From Runella rosea (GTDB taxonomy: Bacteria; Bacteroidota; Bacteroidia; Cytophagales; Spirosomataceae), in the NCBI RefSeq assembly GCF_003325355.1, contig NZ_CP030850.1, positions 1,984,001 to 2,048,000 of the forward strand: a stretch of 64,000 nucleotides of DNA, written 5' to 3'. The notes under the pieces were generated by a model. The model had not been told where the DNA came from. It did no database searches and saw only the letters and a program-made list of their open reading frames with translations. Positions 53,611 to 62,895 of this stretch are shown here, one piece after another. Within the stretch, counting starts at the first letter, position 1. Every line of letters starts with the position of its first letter. The translations under genes and the position numbers were made by a program.

Positions 53611-54612
53611 TTAATGAGCCAACACCACCTGACCATTTTTGGTGTATTTTTGGGTTGAGTTCGTAAATGTATATGTCATTGACCACGCATACACCCCTTC
53701 CAGACACGCCACGTTTTTAAATTTCCCGTCCCACTTGACCGTCGGGTCGCGGCTCACAAAAATTGCACTTCCCCACCGGTCATACACCACAAATTCAAAC
53801 GCGGCTACGTTGCTCATAAAAACGTCCAAAACATCATTTTGACCGTCGTTATTAGGCGTAAATATATCGGGCACATACACACTCGGACTTTCACAATCGG
53901 TACACCTTTTCAGGACCAAATCATCCAGCGCAAAGTCATTTCCACACCCTCCTTGTCCGTTGTCAATCAGCCGAATCACTACATCTGTCGTCTCCTCCGC
54001 CATGGGAGGGAAACTGAAAGTCAAGGCAAACTTTCGCCAAACGGGCGTCGGTGTTCGTAAAGTTACTCCCGTATGTAAAGTATCAATCAATTGACCGTCG
54101 GGCGTTTCTATACGAATGGTAATATCGGGGTCATTGGGTATGGCAAAACCACAGGTTCCTGGCGGAAATTCAAGGTTTAAATTCACCAACCAAAACGAAT
54201 ATTCGTACGCTGCTTTGGTACATAAATTGGCAATGGTTTCCCGATAAATCTCACCCGGATAGGGTGCATTGATAATCAACATATTACCCGCCTCGTCTCC
54301 GGGAGTATGGTCTTCATTCAGTCCGTGCCAACTGTTAGTAAAACATGCCCCACTCACCGAGCCCGCCACCGTGTAGCGTCCGTCATTGGGACAGCCATCG
54401 GTTACGTAAGTATAGTTGATGTAGCCGTTTGGCAAAGCCCCCCGCTGACCCGTACCAAATGTTTGATTACTGATGGTATTTCCATCGGCACAATTCTGGG
54501 CAAATGCATTCCTCCCAAACACCCCTACCAACCAACACCCCACGAAAAGCAACAGATACGAGCGCACAGTTCGGTTTCCGTTACGATTCGTTTTGTAGAA
54601 ATTCGTCATCAT
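53611..54612 (-). CDS. T9SS type B sorted protein (gliding motility-associated C-terminal domain)
   Basis: The 333-residue protein has a signal peptide (about 1-38, cleavage after 'GRNAFA'), a beta-rich domain (about 40-235) resembling a lectin or laminin-type fold with 'DLVLKRCTDCESPS', and a C-terminal CHU_C / type B sorting domain ('VYVPDIFTPNNDGQNDVLDV', 'FVVYDRWGSAIF', 'GVYAWSMTYTF'). It should be exported by the type IX system to the surface. It sits between glycosyltransferase genes, 15 bp after one of them. Confidence 0.88.
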   Translation of the reverse strand: MMTNFYKTNRNGNRTVRSYLLLFVGCWLVGVFGRNAFAQNCADGNTISNQTFGTGQRGALPNGYINYTYVTDGCPNDGRYTVAGSVSGACFTNSWHGLNEDHTPGDEAGNMLIINAPYPGEIYRETIANLCTKAAYEYSFWLVNLNLEFPPGTCGFAIPNDPDITIRIETPDGQLIDTLHTGVTLRTPTPVWRKFALTFSFPPMAEETTDVVIRLIDNGQGGCGNDFALDDLVLKRCTDCESPSVYVPDIFTPNNDGQNDVLDVFMSNVAAFEFVVYDRWGSAIFVSRDPTVKWDGKFKNVACLEGVYAWSMTYTFTNSTQKYTKNGQVVLAH

Positions 54613-54627
54613 GCCCAGTTTAATGTT

Positions 54628-55533
54628 TCAGGAGGAGGCTTTTGGCGTGGGTGATAAAAAATGGCCAATTTCTTGAAACCCACCCCAAAAACGTTTGGAA
54701 AATGCTTTCATCAAACTTCCATCCGCCACCAATCGTCGATCACTGGTCCATGCCTTAGCGTTGGGGTCAATGACCCTAAAAGTCGTACCTTTTCCCTGAT
54801 TTTGCAGCGCCAAAGCCATCAATCCGTCTTCACACCGGCCCGACGGCGGCGGTGCTTCTCCCGCCGCAATCAATTCGGCCACGGAACCTTCCCGGCCCGA
54901 ATCGGTCTCAAAACCACCCACCGCCAACGCATCTGCGCGGCGAAAAGCAAAATTGAAGCCGTACACATTCATGTACGACCGGTGTCGATTGCGCACCCGA
55001 TTGAGCAAGTGTGCCGCTTTTTCATACAGCGACAACGCCAACCGCGACGACTGAGGACTGGGCAAAAACGAGTATAATCCGTAGGAACAGGCAATGGCGG
55101 GGTTTTGGAGTGGCGCCGTAATGGCCTCCACCCAACCAGGCGGGTACAGGCAATCAGCGTCGGCATTGGCAATGATTCGCCCCTTGGCGGCCAATAATCC
55201 CGACTGACGGGCAAAAGCCACGCCCGGTTGTTTTTCAAAGATTGAACGTACGCCGCATTTATCCAACAACTCTTGCGTACGGTCAGCCGAATTGTTATTG
55301 ACGACCAACAGTTCTACGCTTCGCGTTGTTTGTTGGTCACCCAATGACGACAGCAGATTCAGAATATTTGCTTCTTCGTTATAGGCGGGAATTACAATGG
55401 ATATTTCAGGATTTTCTACCCGAAACTTACTCAGCCTCGACCGAATATCCGTGATGCGCTCCGCCGAGGTATCGCCAGGCGGATACGTAGACAAATGTTT
55501 GGAAACCCAAGAGGGAAGTAAAGAATTAGTCAC
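54628..55533 (-). CDS. family 2 glycosyltransferase
   Basis: The 301-residue enzyme has 'ISIVIPAYNEEANILNLLSS', 'VELLVVNNNSADRTQELL', the DxD-like 'IANADADCLYPPGWVEAI', and 'GRCEDGLMALALQNQGKG' with the ED catalytic region. It has no membrane helix. It is more similar to dolichol-phosphate-type or EPS glycosyltransferases than to the paralogous pair downstream. It is part of the polysaccharide operon. Confidence 0.9.
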   Translation of the reverse strand: MTNSLLPSWVSKHLSTYPPGDTSAERITDIRSRLSKFRVENPEISIVIPAYNEEANILNLLSSLGDQQTTRSVELLVVNNNSADRTQELLDKCGVRSIFEKQPGVAFARQSGLLAAKGRIIANADADCLYPPGWVEAITAPLQNPAIACSYGLYSFLPSPQSSRLALSLYEKAAHLLNRVRNRHRSYMNVYGFNFAFRRADALAVGGFETDSGREGSVAELIAAGEAPPPSGRCEDGLMALALQNQGKGTTFRVIDPNAKAWTSDRRLVADGSLMKAFSKRFWGGFQEIGHFLSPTPKASS

Positions 55534-55579
55534 GGCAACGTTGGTTAGGGATAATCACTACAAACATTATTATACGCCA

Positions 55580-56680
55580 TTAAACAGTTGATGTAACCGT
55601 TTTTTTTCTCGCTTTAAACCTCATCTCTATGTGCGTATAGGTCCACTCAGACACTTTGTAAATCAGGTAATAATTCACAAATACTAAATATACGTAAGCA
55701 GAGGGAGGAAATTTTAAAATCCGGATAAAAAGAACATTGAACAAACTGATTAGCAGGGCATGAGTCATATAAATTGAGTAACTGTACAAGCCCACTTTAT
55801 CCAAAAATATTGATTTTTTTAGCGCATCTGAAACCAGTCCACGTTCGAAAGAAAAAATCAGAATTGACGTAAAAAACAACACTTCGTACACCCCTCCCAT
55901 TTCTTTGAAGTAGGCTCCGTAGTAAATCATGGTGATAATTGTTCCCATAACGAGTACTTCCGACAAATCGAAAAATAACTTGGGCAGTTTTTTGAAATAC
56001 ACATAAGACCGGTCAAAAACCCCGTAACAAAATGCCCCAATAAAGAAACCAATGATGCCGCGTAAAAAACCGTAATCAAAACTATAATTGAGCCGGAAGC
56101 TTTGGTTAATCAAGACCATTGAGGCAAAAGCTACAAGGGAAATAAACAAAAATACGACGAATTTTTGGCGGACAATCCCCCATTTGTGCAGCAGCAGCAC
56201 AACCGCACCGTATACCACGTATGAAATCATTTCGGCACTGATGGACCAACTCGGAATATTCCAGCTTACGTCCTTAATTCCGAATACTTTAACTGAATTA
56301 AGTAGAAATAAAGACGTAAAAAACGAATACACATTGTTGTTTGCACCCACGGGCTGATTGACTTGCACGTACGACGAAAGATAACCTTTGACCAATTCGA
56401 TAAACAAAAAAGCCAGTAACATCAATAAATGTAAAGGATAGATTCGGTACAGTCGTTTTTGCAAAAACGTGCCAATTTCTTCGGTTTTGGCAAAGGTTTG
56501 ATAATTGTACGCAATCACAAACCCGCTGAGCACGAAGAAAAAATCGACAAACATGTCCGAGTTTCTGACGAAATCGTTGTTGAGCAAGGGAGTATCGGCA
56601 AAATCGGCCAAGTGAAAAAACACGACCATTGAGGCAAAAATCCCCCTGAAAATGTCCAATATTCTGAACCGGTGTTTCAT
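55580..56680 (-). CDS. membrane acyltransferase family 3 (OafA/YrhL-like)
   Basis: The 366-residue protein has about ten membrane helices and the family start 'FRILDIFRGIFASMVVFFHL' (the catalytic His in R-G-hA-hxVhxxH form), 'FFVLSGFVIAYNY' and 'IYPLHLLMLL'. Such proteins O-acetylate or O-acylate surface polysaccharides. It lies 9 bp after the flippase gene. Confidence 0.92.
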   Translation of the reverse strand: MKHRFRILDIFRGIFASMVVFFHLADFADTPLLNNDFVRNSDMFVDFFFVLSGFVIAYNYQTFAKTEEIGTFLQKRLYRIYPLHLLMLLAFLFIELVKGYLSSYVQVNQPVGANNNVYSFFTSLFLLNSVKVFGIKDVSWNIPSWSISAEMISYVVYGAVVLLLHKWGIVRQKFVVFLFISLVAFASMVLINQSFRLNYSFDYGFLRGIIGFFIGAFCYGVFDRSYVYFKKLPKLFFDLSEVLVMGTIITMIYYGAYFKEMGGVYEVLFFTSILIFSFERGLVSDALKKSIFLDKVGLYSYSIYMTHALLISLFNVLFIRILKFPPSAYVYLVFVNYYLIYKVSEWTYTHIEMRFKARKKTVTSTV

Positions 56681-56689
56681 AACATCTTC

Positions 56690-58126
56690 TTATATCGACT
56701 TCCTGAAATTTTTAATTTCGGACAACGAAAGTTTAAACTTCAACGTCAGAACCGCAAAAATGCCCCCACCAATGGCAATCTGAACAAGGGTATGGAGCAG
56801 CCCCTCACTACCGACAAACTGTTGATACAAAAACACCCCACCGACCATCATCAGACAAAACAGCAGTGGTTTGCTGAGGTTGATCAAAAACTCTTTCAAA
56901 AAATGACCGATTAATGAGTGGGCAATCATGAAATTCAGTACCAAATAAATGAACGTAGCCGTCAAAAATGCAAACGCAATGCCAGTGACTTCCCAATATT
57001 TTCCAAAGAAATAAAGCAACGGAATCTTAATGATAAGCGTCACTAAATTAAGATAAAAAAGCAAGTTCGGCTTACCTTTGGTAAAGGCAATGGTATACAA
57101 TGGGTGCGCCAACGAACTGAAAAAACTCTGGAAAACAAAAATCTTAATCAACGGAATGGTCGGCTCCCAGCCTGTGCCGTACAGCAGCGGAATAACACTG
57201 TTGGCCGTAATAAACAGCCCCGCCAGCAAAGGTAAATTGAGATAGCTAATCAAGTCCAAAATTTTGATATATGACTTACGTAGCTCCGAATCTTTGTCTT
57301 TCATTTTGGCCAACAACGGGTACGCTACCTGCAATATAATCGGGTTGAGTTTGGTAATCGGAAACACGGCCAATTGAGCCGCCACCGTATAAAAACCCAA
57401 CGATTTAACCCCCAACACACCACCGACCACAATCGTATCGGCATTTCCTTGGATAAAACCCAGCAGCCCATCGCCTACATTATACATTCCAAAACGAATA
57501 TGCTCTTTGATCATTCCCAAGTTGAAATACAACGACGGGAAAAAGAACTTTAGCCCAAAAACAATTTGTAATCCCGTACGAACAATGTGCATCGCCAATT
57601 GTCCATAAATCAACGATAACTCTTCAAAGCCGCTATATGCCAACGAGATTGAAGTAACAGCACCCACCACCGCTCCCGCAATTTCCATCAGAGCAATCGA
57701 CTTAAAACGCAGTTCTTTCTGGAGCAGAAACAGGTAAATTTGTCCGAAATAAATAATCACAAAATACAGAGAAGCCAACTTAATGACCTTATCAAGCCTC
57801 GGCTCATGGTAATACTCAATGATAAGCGGTGAGCTGAAAAAGACGATAAGGAAAATAAAAAAACCCATCAGGAGACTCAGAAAATACAGCGTAGACAACG
57901 CTTTTTGGTCGTTTTCCTGTTTATAAATGATAGAGTTTGAAAAACCGAGGTTACTGAAAATGTAGAAGAAATTAATGATTAGCGTACTTACACTTACGAC
58001 TCCAAAAACGGCGGGATCCAATAATCTGGCGAGAATTGTGACCTGAACAAACTGAAATACAGTGGATATGACGGTAGAAATAGTGATCCATTTCCCTCCA
58101 TCAATCGCTTTTTTAGTGTTACTCAT
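56690..58126 (-). CDS. Wzx-type polysaccharide flippase (MOP superfamily)
   Basis: The 478-residue protein has about 12-14 membrane helices and the start 'KKAIDGGKWITISTVISTVF', 'ILARLLDPAVFGVVSVSTLI' and 'NADTIVVGGVLGVKSLGFYT', typical of lipopolysaccharide/exopolysaccharide flippases (PST family). It moves lipid-linked repeat units across the inner membrane. It is 26 bp after the Wzz-like gene. No Wzy polymerase was recognised in the window. Confidence 0.92.
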   Translation of the reverse strand: MSNTKKAIDGGKWITISTVISTVFQFVQVTILARLLDPAVFGVVSVSTLIINFFYIFSNLGFSNSIIYKQENDQKALSTLYFLSLLMGFFIFLIVFFSSPLIIEYYHEPRLDKVIKLASLYFVIIYFGQIYLFLLQKELRFKSIALMEIAGAVVGAVTSISLAYSGFEELSLIYGQLAMHIVRTGLQIVFGLKFFFPSLYFNLGMIKEHIRFGMYNVGDGLLGFIQGNADTIVVGGVLGVKSLGFYTVAAQLAVFPITKLNPIILQVAYPLLAKMKDKDSELRKSYIKILDLISYLNLPLLAGLFITANSVIPLLYGTGWEPTIPLIKIFVFQSFFSSLAHPLYTIAFTKGKPNLLFYLNLVTLIIKIPLLYFFGKYWEVTGIAFAFLTATFIYLVLNFMIAHSLIGHFLKEFLINLSKPLLFCLMMVGGVFLYQQFVGSEGLLHTLVQIAIGGGIFAVLTLKFKLSLSEIKNFRKSI

Positions 58127-58152
58127 AACGTTGGCAAACGGGCTTAAATCGG

Positions 58153-60360
58153 TTAGGTTTGGGAGGCCGAAGGCAGTTTCCGCTGGTGTTTTAGCAGCAA
58201 TTCAGACGGCACTAAAATTTGCTCCGCTTCTTTCACCGTTGGGGCGTCAATATACTCCTTTTCAACACGATTTAAAATAATTATGGGATCATTGACAGAA
58301 ATTTTATTGTATAAATCCATCAGTTGTTTCTCCTTGCGCCCCCATACGCTGTTTGCATCCACAACCAAAAGCGAAACGTGGCATTTATTAAATAAATACA
58401 GCGGCAAGGGACTACTCACCAGCGGAGGCAGTTCCACGATAATTTTATGAAAAGGAGAGGTAGCAAAGGGTTTATCCTCCTCCAATAGCCCCGTCAAATC
58501 AGACACATTCATAAAATCTGGACGAATGGAATAGGGGAAAAAATGGACTCCATTTTGTTCAAAAGGAAGTTCATTTTTAGTAATCTTTGGGTAAAAATAG
58601 GCTATTTGCTGGCCCGTCTCGGCATACAATCTCGCCAGGCCGTGGGCTACCCAAGTTTTACCTTGTTTTGAACGCATACTCACCAGCGTAATCAACGGAA
58701 TCGGGACCTGTGAAGCCGACTGTAAAATTTCAATGTTGATGGCATTGGTCAACTGCTCAAACGTACTCATTGCCGCTCGACTCTCCTTGGAGCCAAGGGT
58801 AAATTTTTTCACCTTTGGAAAAGCAATGGTCACGGGTTTACCGATTTTTGCTTCGGCATTCTCGGGAGAATCGAGTCGGCGGTCGAGCAGAAAACGAATG
58901 ACCGTCATCAATAATGCGATAAACAAACCCACACCAAAACCCACCACAATCAGCAGTAGACGCTTGCTCGGTTTGGGCTTTAACGGATAATTGGGCGGGT
59001 CCAGTATCTTTAGTATATCATCCTCCAACACATCCTGACGATAGATTTGCGCTTGGTTGAGGCTCGCAGTCAACGCCAGATATTCCTTCTCTGCCACGTC
59101 GAGTTCGCGTTGCAGTTGATGAAGGTCCGTCCCGAGCGGGCTATATTCGCTCATTTTAGCCTGAAATTCTCCAAGGCGTTTTTTATACACATCGAGGCGG
59201 GCATTTGACTCTTCGAAGTCAATCACTTTTGCCAACCAATCTTCCACCAATTTATCTTGGGGCAAGGATTCGGGAGAATTGCCTGCGGCATAATACCTGC
59301 GCGAAATCTCCTTCATTTCTTCCTTTATTCGGTCCGATTTTGCCTGCAAACTACTCACCTGGCCGTTGCTCTGCCCACTCGACTGGGCACTTACCACGTC
59401 GGTTTCAGCAAACAACAGCTCAGTCTGCTTTTGAAGCAAATCATCATTGATAGACAACAAATTACCGCGTTGCCCCATTCTTTTTTGAAGGGCATCCATA
59501 CCTGCTTTTGCGGCTCGGTTGCGCATCAACTCTGTGGTATATTCTTTGGCAAACCCATCGCGGGAAAAAACCGCATTCTTGGATTCTTCGGCAAAGTTTA
59601 CCAGTTCGTGTTTTACATTAAACTCCCTCAGTTTGGATTCTATCTCCTCTAGTTTATCCCGTGCTTCTTGGGATTTACCTTTGTAATAATCAATGACCGG
59701 ATTGGCGTCGATGCTTTTTAGGGAAACATAGCGCGCATTCAGCACCCGAACGGCATGAGCGAGCGTTTGCTGGGTCACGCCCCGGTCGTCCGACTCATAC
59801 TCTAGCTCAATCATATCGCTGCTATTCTTTCGGTTTGCCTTTAACTTTTTGGCAATTCCTTCGGTAGAATAGTACGAATAAGGATCGTTTAAGAGACTCT
59901 TGATTGGATTGCCCGTCTCTGAATTGGCCAGTGCTTCCAGCTTAGGATACAGCCCTGTTGAGTCCAGATTTGCCAATAAATCAAGCCGAAAACTTGAAGG
60001 AATCGCATTCTGTAGTTCAGAAAACCCTGGTTGCGATAAAATGAGGCTATCAGGTTTTTGTAACACAAGGTGCTGCGCCAGTAAGCGCAGACCAATCTGA
60101 CGCATGGTCTCGTTTGAGTTCAGCGTCGTCAGCAAATTGTCGAAGGCATTGCTGATGGTTGTGTAATCTGGAGTCCCTGATTTATTGACAGATTGAATAT
60201 TATACCCCGAAGCAAGTCCAGTATAAACGGTTGCTTTTGCAGTATATTCTTTTTGTTCGTTACGGGTAAAATAATAAACAGCGCCCGCCGTCAGCAGCGG
60301 GAACAGAATAATCCACAGCGTATTTTCTTTCAGAAGACGTATAAAATGATTAACTGTCAT
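58153..60360 (-). CDS. Wzz/GumC-like chain-length regulator with degenerate BY-kinase domain
   Basis: The 735-residue protein has a membrane helix (about 13-32), a Wzz domain, a long coiled-coil periplasmic part, 'MSEYSPLGTDLHQLQRELDV', a second membrane helix (about 462-487) and a cytoplasmic part like bacterial tyrosine kinases. There Walker A is 'SMRSKQGKTWVA', the Walker A' aspartates are missing ('IAYFYPKI'), Walker B is 'KIIVELPPLV' (Glu instead of Asp), and no tyrosine cluster ends the protein. So kinase activity is doubtful. It should control polysaccharide length and export with the TolC-like protein encoded 9 bp upstream. Confidence 0.9.
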   Translation of the reverse strand: MTVNHFIRLLKENTLWIILFPLLTAGAVYYFTRNEQKEYTAKATVYTGLASGYNIQSVNKSGTPDYTTISNAFDNLLTTLNSNETMRQIGLRLLAQHLVLQKPDSLILSQPGFSELQNAIPSSFRLDLLANLDSTGLYPKLEALANSETGNPIKSLLNDPYSYYSTEGIAKKLKANRKNSSDMIELEYESDDRGVTQQTLAHAVRVLNARYVSLKSIDANPVIDYYKGKSQEARDKLEEIESKLREFNVKHELVNFAEESKNAVFSRDGFAKEYTTELMRNRAAKAGMDALQKRMGQRGNLLSINDDLLQKQTELLFAETDVVSAQSSGQSNGQVSSLQAKSDRIKEEMKEISRRYYAAGNSPESLPQDKLVEDWLAKVIDFEESNARLDVYKKRLGEFQAKMSEYSPLGTDLHQLQRELDVAEKEYLALTASLNQAQIYRQDVLEDDILKILDPPNYPLKPKPSKRLLLIVVGFGVGLFIALLMTVIRFLLDRRLDSPENAEAKIGKPVTIAFPKVKKFTLGSKESRAAMSTFEQLTNAINIEILQSASQVPIPLITLVSMRSKQGKTWVAHGLARLYAETGQQIAYFYPKITKNELPFEQNGVHFFPYSIRPDFMNVSDLTGLLEEDKPFATSPFHKIIVELPPLVSSPLPLYLFNKCHVSLLVVDANSVWGRKEKQLMDLYNKISVNDPIIILNRVEKEYIDAPTVKEAEQILVPSELLLKHQRKLPSASQT

Positions 60361-60369
60361 CCGTCAAGT

Positions 60370-61206
60370 TTATTTACGTTTCAGGCGCTGAATCGGCACT
60401 CCCACCAGCGCTTCAAGATTATACAAATACTTCAAAAAAGACCCTCTCGCCTCCTCAATGGAAGAAAGAACGCCAAAATAGCTTTTACTCATATTCGAGA
60501 ATGCATTTACATCCAATTTCCGCTGTTTGAATTCCACCTCCGCGATTTGGTACGCAACCGTCGCCATTTGTTGGTCTTTCAGCCTAAGTTGAAGAACTTT
60601 CTGGGCCGTCAACAAATCCTGAAACAAATCAATCAACTCCCTTTTCAGTTGTAATTCTTGAATTTCTTTGCGGCTGAGCGTCGATTGGTAGTTGGCTTTT
60701 GCCTGCGCAAGCACATGTTTTCTTCCTATAATTTCATAAAGGCTGAGCTGTAGATTTAGCCCAACCCGGTATCCGTTCGCAATTTGCCCGATAGCATCTC
60801 CTGTAGACCCCGACCCAGTTGAAATAATCGCCTGATTACCCGCCGAATAACTACCTGCGGCCGTCACTGATTGCAAGATTTGCAACTTTGAAAGTTTATA
60901 CGACGCCTGCTGTGCATTGGCCACTTCTTTCTCAAAATTAAGCAAGGGCGAATGCGACAGTGCTAACTCAAACAAGTCATTAAAGGGTAACAACTGCATG
61001 GCTATATCTTTATTAAAATCAACATACAGCGAGTCTGCCGTCCCCAATGTAGAGCCCCGCATATTGGTGGCGGGCGCTTTTTGAAAAGAAGAATTTTGTC
61101 CAAACACCGGCCCACACATACATACCCCACTAATCAATAACAGACAATAATGGTGGCAAAAAAAAGAAGACCACTTGTAAAAGTACATAATCATCCGTTT
61201 AATCAA
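60370..61206 (-). CDS. half-size TolC family outer-membrane protein
   Basis: The 278-residue protein has a signal peptide (about 1-36, ending 'CGPVFGQ') and one OEP-type repeat: 'FNDLFELALSHSPLLNFEKE', a beta-hairpin region around 'NGYRVGLNLQLSLYEIIGRK' and long coiled-coil helices. Standard TolC proteins have two repeats and over 400 residues. As first gene of the run next to a Wzz-like protein, it may form the outer-membrane exit, which would need six copies if three full-size ones make a TolC channel. That is inference. Confidence 0.82.
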   Translation of the reverse strand: MIKRMIMYFYKWSSFFCHHYCLLLISGVCMCGPVFGQNSSFQKAPATNMRGSTLGTADSLYVDFNKDIAMQLLPFNDLFELALSHSPLLNFEKEVANAQQASYKLSKLQILQSVTAAGSYSAGNQAIISTGSGSTGDAIGQIANGYRVGLNLQLSLYEIIGRKHVLAQAKANYQSTLSRKEIQELQLKRELIDLFQDLLTAQKVLQLRLKDQQMATVAYQIAEVEFKQRKLDVNAFSNMSKSYFGVLSSIEEARGSFLKYLYNLEALVGVPIQRLKRK

Positions 61207-61290
61207 TTAATATATATATCCCCAAAAGATTCGCCTTTTAATACCTACCAAACCAATTTTAACCGATTAAGTTTTTGTTTTATTCAACCC

Positions 61291-61298
61291 CAAAGATA
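61291..61298 (-). promoter_or_regulatory. candidate -7 element for the polysaccharide operon
   Basis: The minus strand reads TATCTTTG (TAnnTTTG), 85 bp before the TolC-like start codon. A TTG occurs on the minus strand at 61329-61327, somewhat too far (28 bp). Confidence 0.5.
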
Positions 61299-61417
61299 CA
61301 CTGTAAACAGGCAGCTGGCTTCATGCCAAGGGTAAAAAATAAAACAGTCCTTGCTTACCAAAATTAACTATAATATATTTATCAAATCAAACTATAAGCA
61401 CACTGGTGTATGCTTTC

Positions 61418-61447
61418 TTGGAAGAGATAAATCGTTTATTATCTTTG
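61418..61447 (+). promoter_or_regulatory. promoter for the GT4-acetyltransferase pair
   Basis: TTG (61418-61420), exactly 19 bp, then TATCTTTG (61440-61447): the best match to the Bacteroidota consensus in the window. The leader to the start codon at 61669 would be over 200 bases. Confidence 0.7.
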
Positions 61448-61460
61448 ATTTATTAACGTT

Positions 61461-61652
61461 ATGACCTTTTTTGCTCTCGTAAAACACGTTTTGAGAACGA
61501 ACCAATCAAAACATGCAAAGCTCTTCTTCTTACCCTTAAAAACCATGCCAAATTATCAATATGGCCGCTTTTTACCCGAAGTATTTTGTTTTATAACACC
61601 CTTCCAACAGAGTAAAATATCCATAAAAAGCAAGTCAAGAAAATATACCTAA
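61461..61652 (+). CDS. possible small leader ORF, 63 aa
   Basis: Not recognised. The ATG lies 13 bp after the promoter -7 element, so translation would begin almost at the transcript 5' end. The peptide is basic ('MTFFALVKHVLRTNQSKHAK'...'SKISIKSKSRKYT') and stops 16 bp before the glycosyltransferase gene. It could be a regulatory leader or a chance frame in AT-rich DNA. Confidence 0.25.
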   Translation: MTFFALVKHVLRTNQSKHAKLFFLPLKTMPNYQYGRFLPEVFCFITPFQQSKISIKSKSRKYT

Positions 61653-61668
61653 CTCTACTACCAATAAG

Positions 61669-62895
61669 ATGGGCATATCCTCCAAAAAGTTTAATATTGT
61701 TATTACTTCCCGGCAAATTTGGGAAGAGACGCATTTGGGCAGTAATATTCGGGATATGGCCCGGGTCTTATCCCAATCTCATCAGGTTTTATTTATAAAT
61801 GACCCATTGGACTGGTCGACTGTTATCTCTCAAAAATCAGGCCGCGCGCAGCTGCGCAGTGAGTTTTTGGCAAAACATCAAGGCCAGCGCCTGATTCAGG
61901 ACGGGGCTAATTTGTGGGTTTTAAGCCCAGAATCGGTGGTGGCCTCCATCAATTGGATGCCCGATGGGGCGTTATATGATTGGCTCAATCGTTACAATAC
62001 AAAAAAAATAGCCCATGAAATCACCGCCGCCGTCAAAAAACTGGGCTGGGATTCATTTATTTTAATCAATGACAACGATATGTTGCAGGGCTTTTTTATG
62101 AAAGAACTCTTGCAACCCAAGGTAGCGGTGTATTATTTACGTGATAATTTTCTGGCCGTTGATTTTTGGCGTAAACACGGTCTACGTCTTGAGCCATTGC
62201 TGATGGAAAAAGTAGACATGATAGCCAGCAATTCCATTTATTTGGCTAATCAGGCCGCTCGCTACAATCCTCAATCGGTGTACGTTGGTCAAGGCTGTGA
62301 TTTAAAACTTTTTGACTCTAACAAAATAGACAAGATTCCCGCCGATTTGGAGGCCATCCCGCACCCTCGAGTGGGCTACGCGGGTGCGCTGACGGGCCTT
62401 CGCCTCGATGGCGCACTTATTGAAACCGTTGCGGCCCAGCGCCCCGATTGGCAAGTGGTTTTGATTGGCTCAACCGACGATTCTTTTCCTGTTGAACGCC
62501 TAAAAGCACTTCCTAACGTCCATTTTTTGGGTTCCAAAACTCCTCAACAAATCCCTGCCTACCTAGAAGGAATGGACGTGCTGATTAATCCTCAAAAACT
62601 GAACGAAGTAACGATTGGGAATTATCCCCGAAAAATTGACGAATACCTCGCCATGGGCAAGCCCATCGTTGCGGTCAAAACCGAGACCATGGACTTGTTT
62701 AAAGACCACGTAAATTTGGCCGAAAACAGCGACCAATTCATCGGGCAAATTGAAGATGTACTTCAGGGCAAACAGCTTTCTTCGCCAGAAGCCCGTATTG
62801 CCTTCGCACACGAGCACTCATGGGAAAATTCGGTGGGAGATTTAATGAATGCCATTGAAACACGTTTTTTCCCGAAAGCATTACCAAAAAAATGA
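61669..62895 (+). CDS. GT4/GT1-type glycosyltransferase
   Basis: The 408-residue GT-B enzyme has an N-terminal acceptor domain ('VITSRQIWEETHLGSNIRDM'), and a donor domain with 'HPRVGYAGALTGLRLDGALI', 'VVLIGSTDDSFPVERL', 'NVHFLGSKTPQQIPAYL' and the E-x7-E-like 'NYPRKIDEYLAMGKPIVAVK'. It is cytoplasmic. Its stop overlaps the next gene's start by 4 bp (ATGA). Confidence 0.92.
   Translation: MGISSKKFNIVITSRQIWEETHLGSNIRDMARVLSQSHQVLFINDPLDWSTVISQKSGRAQLRSEFLAKHQGQRLIQDGANLWVLSPESVVASINWMPDGALYDWLNRYNTKKIAHEITAAVKKLGWDSFILINDNDMLQGFFMKELLQPKVAVYYLRDNFLAVDFWRKHGLRLEPLLMEKVDMIASNSIYLANQAARYNPQSVYVGQGCDLKLFDSNKIDKIPADLEAIPHPRVGYAGALTGLRLDGALIETVAAQRPDWQVVLIGSTDDSFPVERLKALPNVHFLGSKTPQQIPAYLEGMDVLINPQKLNEVTIGNYPRKIDEYLAMGKPIVAVKTETMDLFKDHVNLAENSDQFIGQIEDVLQGKQLSSPEARIAFAHEHSWENSVGDLMNAIETRFFPKALPKK

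Larger units (their letters stand above)
61207..61668. other. 462-bp divergent regulatory region of the polysaccharide locus
   Basis: AT-rich. It contains a minus-strand -7 element for the TolC-like gene (61291-61298), a plus-strand promoter (61418-61447) and a small reading frame (61461-61652), each listed separately. No other structure was seen. Confidence 0.6.

Noticed and set aside
54307-54654. 115-codon plus-strand frame over the T9SS cargo gene
   Set aside because: Antisense to a protein with a signal peptide and sorting domain; no independent support.
60193-60654. 153-codon plus-strand frame over the Wzz and TolC-like junction
   Set aside because: Antisense to two recognised genes with operon spacing.
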